From contig CAJWAR010000009.1 of the NCBI GenBank assembly GCA_913020445.1, positions 1-64,000 of the forward strand: a stretch of 64,000 nucleotides of DNA, in the 5' to 3' direction. The DNA is from an uncultured Rhodospirillaceae bacterium. Its GTDB lineage: Bacteria > Pseudomonadota > Alphaproteobacteria > Rhodospirillales > UBA2165. The translations under genes were made by a program, and so were the position numbers. The notes below the pieces were generated by a model. That model saw only the letters and a program-made list of their open reading frames with translations. It was not told where the DNA came from and searched no databases. This document shows, one piece after another, positions 7,010-13,779 of this stretch; the stretch's first letter is position 1, and every line of letters starts with the position of its first letter.

Positions 7010-9037
7010 TCAAACAAACAACCATTCTGGAAGCCAAGTGGGCAAAATTTCAGGAACCCAAAACGACAGCCATGACGGATACCATAACAAATGCATGGTC
7101 TGATCATAGAATGCCACAAGCAATAGCCACCCTCCCGCCGCATAGCCGAGAGAAATTTTCCAATTATATTTCCCCCAGCGGAGAAGATAAGTAAGGATAA
7201 ATAGAGGAAGGGCAAATTTTTGACCGATGACCAGCATGATTAAAATCATAGCCAACAGATACCCAAAAAACGCAATTGCCCCAGGAAGAACGGCTCTCTC
7301 AGACGTAACAGCAATAACCCGGTCTATCGAACCTTGTTCCCGAATTTGAGCAAGCAGCGCCAAGCCATCGAACACGAGGATAAATAAAATAAAGGCCACA
7401 CCGGGGAAAATAGCAATATAAGGAAATTGGCTTACTTCCTCGGGCCACTGTCGCGATTCGAGGCCAGCCCAAACAAACAGACAACACAAAATTATAGAGA
7501 ACGGAAAAGATAAAATTGGATTATGTTCCGTCCCTTCGCCTTGCGTTGGCGTCTCGTTATACTTCTTCTGCTTCCATAAATTTTTCGCTGCAAAGAATAT
7601 CGTAATGGCAATTAGGGCCATAATGATCAGAACAATTGGTCGCGTTATCCACTCCGCTCCATCGTGTGCATTCATACTAACCTGAAAAGAATTTTCCATA
7701 ATATTGCCAAGTATCAAGGCAAGAACTAGAGGTGGTCTTGGCCAGCCACCACGCTTCATTACAAAACCGACAACTCCCATTGTTAGGCAGGTGATCCAGT
7801 CGCCCAGTGAGGCGCCACCCAGCCAAGCCCCCATAAAGACGAAAAGAATAACGCCCGGAACCAGCAAGTGGCCGGGTAAAAAAGCGACCTTGGCCACTTG
7901 TTTGCTCCAGACCATCAACAGAAGAGCGACGACGATATTGGCAATAACGATGGTCCAGACCATACTGAACGTGATGTGAAGTTCAGTCGTCAACATTTCT
8001 GGGCCAGGTTTCAACCCGACAATGATGAGCGCACCTAGGAGAATTGCAGTCCCCAAACTTCCAGGAATACCGAATGCAACAGTCGGAATGAGCGATCCGC
8101 CTCGCGTTGCATTATTAGCGGCTTCCGGAGCAATAACTCCGCGGATATCTCCCTGGCCAAATTTTGATTTATCTTTAGCACTTTGAACCGCATGGCCATA
8201 GGCGACCCAATCCACGATGGCAGCACCTAATCCTGGCAACATGCCGACGTAAGTGCCAATCACAGCGCAGCGGAGGGCAAGCCACCAATGCCGAAAAGCG
8301 TCCTTAATACCTTCCAACATTCCACCATCTTCTGCCTGCCCGGCTGGCACGCGGGATATAGACACATTACGGATGGCAAGTTCCATAATTTCCGGAATGG
8401 CAAACAACCCCAGAACAACTGGGATAAGCGGCAAATTGTCGATGAGGTAATCGGTGCCGAAATAAAATCTTGGAATAGAAATGGTTTCAGCGTAACCGAC
8501 CGTCGACATAAGAATGCCCAGTGCCGCTACTGTCAGGCCTTTTAAAATTGAACCACCTGAAAGAGATCCGACCATGGCCAAACCCAAAACACCCAACATG
8601 AATAGCTCAGGAGAATTAAAAGATAAAATTATCGGCAGAATTAATGGCAATGAAACGGCAAGGATCATAGCTCCGAATACGCCACCAAATGCCGAGACAG
8701 TGAATGCAGCCCCGAAAGCTCTTGCTGCTTTTCCCTGTTGGGCTAACGGATATCCGTCGAGAATAGTCGCCTGCGATGCAGCCGTTCCCGGAATACCCAA
8801 CATTACAGAAGCTATCGTGTCACTCGTCGAAGTAACTGCAAACATTCCCAACAAAAGCGCAAAAGCTGGAACCGGCTCCATACCAAACGCAAATGGCAGC
8901 AAAAGAATGAGGCCAATGATGCCACCCAATCCTGGAACTGCCCCTAACCAAATACCGATAAATACGCCGAGAAATAGATAGCCGATCGCAGGCCATTCAA
9001 ACACAAGGAACAGCCCTGTGAAAAATGCATCTAACAT
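7010..9037 (-). CDS. Fused TctA-TctB tripartite tricarboxylate transporter permease
   Basis: A 675-residue membrane protein. Residues 1-~490 are a complete TctA large permease (about 12 membrane segments), with the signatures GAVPGLGGIIGLILLLPFAF, TSDTIASVMLGIPGTAAS and MLPGLGAAIVDWVAYG. After a hydrophilic linker (~490-510) comes a TctB-like small subunit with four membrane segments (~510-640). In typical TTT systems these are separate genes and a periplasmic TctC (Bug) protein captures carboxylates. No tctC gene is in this window, so the receptor must be encoded elsewhere. The substrate cannot be told from sequence. The gene reads leftward ahead of pyrD, and its start has a fitting 193-bp upstream gap. 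Confidence 0.9.
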   Translation of the reverse strand: MLDAFFTGLFLVFEWPAIGYLFLGVFIGIWLGAVPGLGGIIGLILLLPFAFGMEPVPAFALLLGMFAVTSTSDTIASVMLGIPGTAASQATILDGYPLAQQGKAARAFGAAFTVSAFGGVFGAMILAVSLPLILPIILSFNSPELFMLGVLGLAMVGSLSGGSILKGLTVAALGILMSTVGYAETISIPRFYFGTDYLIDNLPLIPVVLGLFAIPEIMELAIRNVSISRVPAGQAEDGGMLEGIKDAFRHWWLALRCAVIGTYVGMLPGLGAAIVDWVAYGHAVQSAKDKSKFGQGDIRGVIAPEAANNATRGGSLIPTVAFGIPGSLGTAILLGALIIVGLKPGPEMLTTELHITFSMVWTIVIANIVVALLLMVWSKQVAKVAFLPGHLLVPGVILFVFMGAWLGGASLGDWITCLTMGVVGFVMKRGGWPRPPLVLALILGNIMENSFQVSMNAHDGAEWITRPIVLIIMALIAITIFFAAKNLWKQKKYNETPTQGEGTEHNPILSFPFSIILCCLFVWAGLESRQWPEEVSQFPYIAIFPGVAFILFILVFDGLALLAQIREQGSIDRVIAVTSERAVLPGAIAFFGYLLAMILIMLVIGQKFALPLFILTYLLRWGKYNWKISLGYAAGGWLLLVAFYDQTMHLLWYPSWLSFWVPEILPTWLPEWLFV

Positions 9038-9230
9038 TGAGTTCCCCCTGGACCGGTGATTTTTTTGACGCCCATTTGAAGTTTCTTATATCCGAAATAC
9101 GTAACCAGTAGACGATATTAACTCAGCATAACCCGAATTACCCGGCAAAGGTCAACCATCGAACGTGATTGATAAATAGTTTCATCGATTTTTATGATTT
9201 GGTGGGCTGAGGGCGCCCCGCGGGGATACG

Positions 9231-9683
9231 ATGCTGCGCCTGGCCGATTGTCTCGGCGTTACCGAGAGCTGGTTACGGTTTGATGTCGGCCCGGCTGTTA
9301 TCCATATTCCGGTCGTCGGACGTGTTGCGGCTGGAGAGAGTTTTATCCCCATTGACGATAATCCATTGGGTTCCGGTTATGAAGAAGTCGACTTTTCTCT
9401 CGACGATGCGGACCCGATCGCGATCGAGGTCAGAGGTGAATCAATGCTGCCGGTCTATCGTCCGGGCGACTATTTACTATGCTCGAGGCGCCGTGGCATT
9501 GACATCCAGCACTGCCTGAACCGAGATTGTGTGGTGAAAACCGATCAAGGCGAAGGTTTTGTGAAGAAACTTATTTCCGGACCGGATCAGGGAACATTTA
9601 CGCTCATATCATATAATGCCCCAGCGATCGAAGGCGTCCGGCTGCTTTGGGCGGCGCCCATTATTTGGGTAAAACGAAGCTAA
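9231..9683 (+). CDS. S24 (LexA/phage-repressor-like) peptidase-fold protein without a complete HTH
   Basis: The C-terminal ~115 residues are a LexA/CI-type S24 domain: the cleavage-site region (VVGRVAAG), the catalytic serine in VRGESMLPVYRPGD and the lysine in GFVKKL. In HTH-containing relatives, the residues just before it (PRGDTMLRLADCLGVTESWLR) are the end of the HTH_3 domain. Here the first ATG is inside that segment and an in-frame TGA at 9195-9197 blocks extension, so the DNA-recognition helices are missing. Frame +2 just upstream reads WWAEGAPRG, which hints at a frameshift but is weak. It may be a decayed repressor, or a short protein that interferes with relatives. Confidence 0.7.
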   Translation: MLRLADCLGVTESWLRFDVGPAVIHIPVVGRVAAGESFIPIDDNPLGSGYEEVDFSLDDADPIAIEVRGESMLPVYRPGDYLLCSRRRGIDIQHCLNRDCVVKTDQGEGFVKKLISGPDQGTFTLISYNAPAIEGVRLLWAAPIIWVKRS

Positions 9684-9839
9684 TTTGGCTGCGACAATTC
9701 CATATAAGTCGCGCCCGGCTTGGGCTAAATCATTTCATTTCGATCTATAGTGCTTTTCACTTTAAAAGTGTCGCATCCTTTAACCCATTGAATTAATTAA
9801 GTATATAATTCAATTTTTTTGTAGTATACGACTATTATT

Positions 9840-9854
9840 TGGAATATTATTCCA
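9840..9854. promoter_or_regulatory. Palindrome upstream of small ORF
   Basis: A perfect dyad, TGGAATA and TATTCCA around a single T, sits in a very AT-rich stretch (9780-9880) that ends 28 bases before the ATG at 9883. The flanks (TATTAT to the left, ATAATA to the right) extend the symmetry imperfectly. It is a candidate operator, possibly for an HTH repressor. Confidence 0.3.
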
Positions 9855-9882
9855 TAATACCGTAATTATGTAGACTATAGAT

Positions 9883-10185
9883 ATGAATTCTTACAAAAAA
9901 TTAGTTTCTTTGCACCAATTGTATAACGGCCCCATACCGGAAACCAGTAGGTTACGAACTCTGTTTAAGGCGGATAGCAGATATGATTGCGCGCGCGCCG
10001 GCTCGATGGTCCAACATTTCTCTCAAGTGAGCTCAACTATGATCAGGACAATTAGCGAGCTTGGTCAGGGTACATTTGCTAGGACCCAACGATTTTTTTA
10101 CCGGCAGGAATTAATCTATCTGCTCAAACAACGGCGACAATGGAAAAATTACCAAAGATCGCTTGGTGATTGCCCGAACATATAA
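9883..10185 (+). CDS. Hypothetical protein, 100 aa
   Basis: No family is recognised. The protein is basic and mostly helical, with the C-terminal half rich in arginine and glutamine (RQELIYLLKQRRQWKNYQRS), as in small nucleic-acid-binding proteins. A recognisable Shine-Dalgarno is not obvious before the ATG. The AT-rich upstream stretch with a perfect palindrome looks like a promoter, which favours a real gene, and the preceding S24 gene suggests prophage or island debris. It converges on the SDR gene with a 21-base gap. Chance ORF remains possible. Confidence 0.4.
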   Translation: MNSYKKLVSLHQLYNGPIPETSRLRTLFKADSRYDCARAGSMVQHFSQVSSTMIRTISELGQGTFARTQRFFYRQELIYLLKQRRQWKNYQRSLGDCPNI

Positions 10186-10206
10186 GCACAGCAAAACGAG
10201 ATTATT

Positions 10207-11031
10207 TTAGCCGGCGGTAAATCCACCATCGACATACATAACCTGGCCGGTACAAAAATCGGATGCCGGTGAAAGCAAATAAAGCGCCATCCCGATCAAA
10301 TCATCAACTTCGCCCAATCGTCCTAAGGGAATACGCGACAAGGAGCGCGCCTTAGTTGCTTGGCCAAGTTCATCGTCACCATACATCCACGCCGTCAAAT
10401 TTGATCTGAATACGGTCGGAGCAATAGCATTTACGGTCATGCCGTATTTTGCCCATTCGGTGGCCAGCACGCGGGTCATCGCATCGGTTGCGCCTTTGGA
10501 AGCGCAGTAACCGGTATAACCCGAGATATTGCCATGACGGCCACGAACCGACGACATCAAAAGCATTTTGCCTTTAATGTCGTTTTCAATCCAATAAGAA
10601 CCAACGGCCTTGGCCATAAACCAGGCACCGCGAACATTGGCGTCCATAACATCCTGCCAGTCTTCATATTCCAATTCATGGATAAAGCCGGCTTTGTTGT
10701 AGCCGGAACCAATCGCCAGCATCTTGATGGAGCCAAAATTATCCAGCGCCGCTTCACGCATGGCTTCTGCATCTTCCAAGCTATCGGGACGGCGGACAAT
10801 GTAGGCTGCCTTGCCGCCGACACCTTCGACATCTTTGGCAACCGATTTAAGTTCGTCTTCATTACCCGAAGCCAGCAAAACATTGGCGCCCTGGGCACCT
10901 AAGGTAATTGCGATACCACGGCCGAAAGCGCCCGAAGCACCTGTCACGATGGCCGTTTGCCCGGAAACATCGAACATCTTAGTAGGATCTTTCATCCACT
11001 CGGTGACCGCACCAATTTCGTTATCAGACAT
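10207..11031 (-). CDS. Short-chain dehydrogenase/reductase
   Basis: Classical SDR oxidoreductase using NAD(P) on a hydroxyl or carbonyl substrate. The TGASGAFGRG cofactor motif is near residue 31, the catalytic serine is in LLMSSVRG and the YxxxK motif is in GYTGYCASKGA; the C-terminal VDGGFTAG is typical. The start at 11031 (MSDNEIG) is preferred because GGGGGAG lies six to seven bases upstream; an ATG at 11061 would overlap the preceding cyclase gene. The protein then has 274 residues, including an N-terminal extension (TEWMKDPTKMFDVSGQ). It is the last gene of a three-gene unit with two cyclase-family proteins, so it probably acts on the same catabolic intermediate; the substrate is unknown. 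Confidence 0.9.
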   Translation of the reverse strand: MSDNEIGAVTEWMKDPTKMFDVSGQTAIVTGASGAFGRGIAITLGAQGANVLLASGNEDELKSVAKDVEGVGGKAAYIVRRPDSLEDAEAMREAALDNFGSIKMLAIGSGYNKAGFIHELEYEDWQDVMDANVRGAWFMAKAVGSYWIENDIKGKMLLMSSVRGRHGNISGYTGYCASKGATDAMTRVLATEWAKYGMTVNAIAPTVFRSNLTAWMYGDDELGQATKARSLSRIPLGRLGEVDDLIGMALYLLSPASDFCTGQVMYVDGGFTAG

Positions 11032-11044
11032 TTGTTTCTCCCCC

Positions 11045-11860
11045 TTATTGACCGGTTTCAAATCTAAAGTTTTGATCTGGATCGATGGCTGCCATTATGC
11101 GTACAGCACAGCCATCTCCACCTTTCCAGCGCCACGGAAAGCACATGAACGTACAGCGCTTGCCGGTTACGGCATCAAGGTCACCGCCGACATTCTCAAT
11201 GCCGGGAATGCCTCCTTTAACCATCAGCGTTTTATGGCCAGCTTCCCATTCGGGAAAATCCTCTCTCACATCACGGCCGGTGAACTCTTTATATTCTGCC
11301 GCCAAATAAGCGTGTGAAGGGCCAGTACCGTGGTCAACCAGCTTAGTTGCCATCGGATGGTCGTTCGCCTGTACATCGTAGCCGACCATTTTGACTTTCT
11401 TATCCACCAGCCACTGGGCGCCTTCTTTATAGATACCGGGCGAGTAGGCAAAATATTCGTCCGTGTCGGCATATTTATGGTGCATGCCGGTATTGATCAT
11501 AACGATGTCGCCTTCCTGAATTTTCGGCGTGGCGTTTTCCAAATCTTCGGGCGTTATGATCTCCCATTTTCCTTTGGGAATTGATACGGCAACACCGGTG
11601 CCGAAAAATCGCCATAAGGGATAGCCCATAATGTCCGGCGTATTTTCGGTTACATGTATCGGCGCATCCATATGAGTGCCACGGTGCATGATGGCGTCAA
11701 CTTCGTTTTGGTAGAAGCCGTCCTTGGCATGGAATTTTTTAACCTTAACGTTTATCGCCGGCGTCGATGGCCATTCCGGCATGTGATGTCCCCAGGGTTG
11801 GGTAAGATTGTATAGTTTGACGCCGTCTCTGGTGATTGTTTCGCTTGTTGTATTAGTCAT
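11045..11860 (-). CDS. Cyclase-family (kynurenine-formamidase-like) metal hydrolase, copy 1
   Basis: A 271-residue member of the cyclase family (PF04199), whose known members hydrolyse amides or lactone-like rings, for example kynurenine formamidase and isatin hydrolase. The metal-binding signature HRGTHMDAPIH (HxGTHxDxPxH) is intact, and the second conserved block VKMVGYDVQANDHP contains the usual Asp and His. It is followed 13 bases later by the SDR and preceded at 5 bases by a paralogue, so the three form an operon probably controlled by the divergent LysR gene. The exact substrate is not evident. Confidence 0.9.
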   Translation of the reverse strand: MTNTTSETITRDGVKLYNLTQPWGHHMPEWPSTPAINVKVKKFHAKDGFYQNEVDAIMHRGTHMDAPIHVTENTPDIMGYPLWRFFGTGVAVSIPKGKWEIITPEDLENATPKIQEGDIVMINTGMHHKYADTDEYFAYSPGIYKEGAQWLVDKKVKMVGYDVQANDHPMATKLVDHGTGPSHAYLAAEYKEFTGRDVREDFPEWEAGHKTLMVKGGIPGIENVGGDLDAVTGKRCTFMCFPWRWKGGDGCAVRIMAAIDPDQNFRFETGQ

Positions 11861-11865
11861 TTTAT

Positions 11866-12675
11866 CTACCCCTCCTCTCCGGCATCAATACGGCAATTGC
11901 CGCTGGGATCTATCATGGCGACAAAACGCACCGGACAGGCGTCGCCGTGCTCCCAATTCCAAGGCGTGGCATAGAGAGTGGCCCGCTGGTTAATCAAATC
12001 ATCAACGTCACCGCCCACTTGTTCGATGGTCGGAATTCCCGCCGCCAATAAAATTTTGTGGGCAACATTCCAGTCCGGATGATCGGCTTTGGGATCGCTG
12101 CCCATCTCATCAACGTATTTAGCAATTAACCGGTTCATCAGAGGCCCATTGCGATGCGGCCCGAGAGACGTAGCCAAAGGATGATCAACTTGCGGCGTAT
12201 CCACGCCGACCATTTTGACTTCTTTCTTCACCAACCACTCGGCAGCTTCTTTTGACAAACCGGGAGAGTCGCCAAAATATTCGAGACTATCTGAATATTT
12301 ACGATGCCATCCAGTTACAATGACGACGAAATCACCGGTTTGGATTTCAGGTGAAGCGGATTCTAGATCATCCGGCGTTACCAATTCCCACCGCTCTTTT
12401 GGTACTGACAAAATCACACCATTTCCAAACAGGCTATCTAATGGAATACCTGCCGCACCGACACCCCCTTGGACCAAATGAATGGGTGCGTTCATGTGGG
12501 TACCTGTGTGCATCACCGTTTTGAAATGATGAGTCATGACACCGTTTTGCCCATGTTTGACGTTGCGAAACATCGCTACGTCATCAATGCCAGGCAACGA
12601 GGGCACACCGTGCCCCCAAACATGGCTAAGTTCATATAATTGCAGTCCAGAACCTGGATCAACCACATGGGTCAT
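11866..12675 (-). CDS. Cyclase-family metal hydrolase, copy 2, with altered metal motif
   Basis: A 269-residue paralogue of the next gene and first gene of the operon. The two align along their whole length (LYELSHVWGHGVP versus LYNLTQPWGHHMP; VKMVGVDTPQVDHP versus VKMVGYDVQANDHP). The metal signature reads HTGTHMNAPIH: the aspartate of HxGTHxDxPxH is asparagine here. In the family that residue is a metal ligand, so this copy may bind metal differently, have another specificity or serve as a partner subunit. The ATG at 12675 has AGGAGGG about nine bases upstream. Confidence 0.88.
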   Translation of the reverse strand: MTHVVDPGSGLQLYELSHVWGHGVPSLPGIDDVAMFRNVKHGQNGVMTHHFKTVMHTGTHMNAPIHLVQGGVGAAGIPLDSLFGNGVILSVPKERWELVTPDDLESASPEIQTGDFVVIVTGWHRKYSDSLEYFGDSPGLSKEAAEWLVKKEVKMVGVDTPQVDHPLATSLGPHRNGPLMNRLIAKYVDEMGSDPKADHPDWNVAHKILLAAGIPTIEQVGGDVDDLINQRATLYATPWNWEHGDACPVRFVAMIDPSGNCRIDAGEEG

Positions 12676-12768
12676 CGTCCAGCCCTCCTTGGTTATTTTT
12701 TAATCGTAATCTCCGCTCATATTGGATCAGAAATAAAAAGACGTCCAATGTTAGATCGCACCATTATC

Positions 12769-12783
12769 ATAACCTGAAGTTAT
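12769..12783. promoter_or_regulatory. LysR-type operator (T-N11-A dyad)
   Basis: ATAAC-CTGAA-GTTAT is a perfect dyad with the T-N11-A core bound by LysR-type regulators. It lies in the 200-bp divergent promoter, about 95 bases from each start codon, where an activator site for the cyclase-SDR operon and for autoregulation is expected. Confidence 0.6.
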
Positions 12784-12876
12784 AATGTGTGGACAAGAAT
12801 GGCTAAAAACAGTAATTATCGTTGAATTATTGCGACCTGAATATGCTTTATAGGAATATCATAGGAAGTTTTGAAA

Positions 12877-13779
12877 TTGTCCTACCCTATTGACCATCGC
12901 CTGATCAGACAGTTTTTAGCAACTGTCGAGCATGGCAACATCACAGCGGCTAGCAATGCGCTTCATATAAGCCAGCCGGCCCTAACCAAAAACATTCGAA
13001 AACTCGAAGAAATGCTGGGCGTAAAATTGCTCGAACGTCACTCGCGCGGCGTTGATGCCACATCTTACGGCGAAATATTGGTCCGCCGAGGAAAACTTGT
13101 CGAACTGGAATTCGAATACGCTGCGGCGGAAATCGAAGCGATGAAGGGCGGTACCAAAGGCACCATTCGAATTGGCACGAGCCCGGTTTTCGCCACGCTT
13201 TATATGCCGAAAGTCTCAGCGGCAATCGTGCAAAAAAATCCCGGGCTCAAGATTGACCTCACGATCGGCGTATTGGATACGCTGGTCCCAAGCCTGCTTC
13301 AAGGTGATCTCGATATTATATGTTCAGCTTTGGATTATCCCGACCACCCTGAGATCGTAAAAGAACATTTAATTGATTTTGAGCACGCCGTCTTCGCCCG
13401 GGCAGACCACCCGCTTGCTAATCGAACCAATATCGAAGCGAAAGACCTAATGGCTTTTGAATGGGTGATGCTGGCTCAAGATCATGTCGCCATCAGCCGG
13501 CTTGGCTCATACTTTTCAGCCAATGGCATTAGTCCACCGCGGATCGCCATGGAAACAAATTCTTTCGAGACAGCCTTTTCCATGGTCAAAGAGGGAGATT
13601 TTTTAACCAGCGCGACATCTTCGATGGTTGAATTTGCTCAATCGGCAGGACTAGCCTTACTTGATGTCCGGGGAACGCTTTGGCACTTTCCCGCGGGTGT
13701 TGCCTATCGGCGTACCACCTCAACGCCAAACGCCATTAACGCTGTCATCGAAAATTTGAAAAAAGAAGTTCAGCCTTAG
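12877..13779 (+). CDS. LysR-family transcriptional regulator
   Basis: A 300-residue LysR regulator: N-terminal winged HTH (FLATVEHGNITAASNALHIS, QPALTKNIRKLEEMLG) and a C-terminal periplasmic-binding-like effector domain starting near residue 90 (GTIRIGTSPVFATLYMP). The first possible start is a TTG at 12871, but the AGGAAG at 12863-12868 is only two bases from it and eight bases from the second in-frame TTG at 12877, so the latter is preferred. It is divergent from the cyclase/cyclase/SDR operon with a textbook T-N11-A site between them, so it most likely controls that operon in response to the pathway substrate. Its 3' end abuts the XDH-type gene tail to tail. Confidence 0.93.
   Translation: MSYPIDHRLIRQFLATVEHGNITAASNALHISQPALTKNIRKLEEMLGVKLLERHSRGVDATSYGEILVRRGKLVELEFEYAAAEIEAMKGGTKGTIRIGTSPVFATLYMPKVSAAIVQKNPGLKIDLTIGVLDTLVPSLLQGDLDIICSALDYPDHPEIVKEHLIDFEHAVFARADHPLANRTNIEAKDLMAFEWVMLAQDHVAISRLGSYFSANGISPPRIAMETNSFETAFSMVKEGDFLTSATSSMVEFAQSAGLALLDVRGTLWHFPAGVAYRRTTSTPNAINAVIENLKKEVQP

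Noticed and set aside
8514..8981. 155-aa plus-strand ORF opposite the TctA domain
   Set aside because: It lies entirely inside tctAB; its Pro/Asn/Ala-rich composition is the antisense of a membrane protein.
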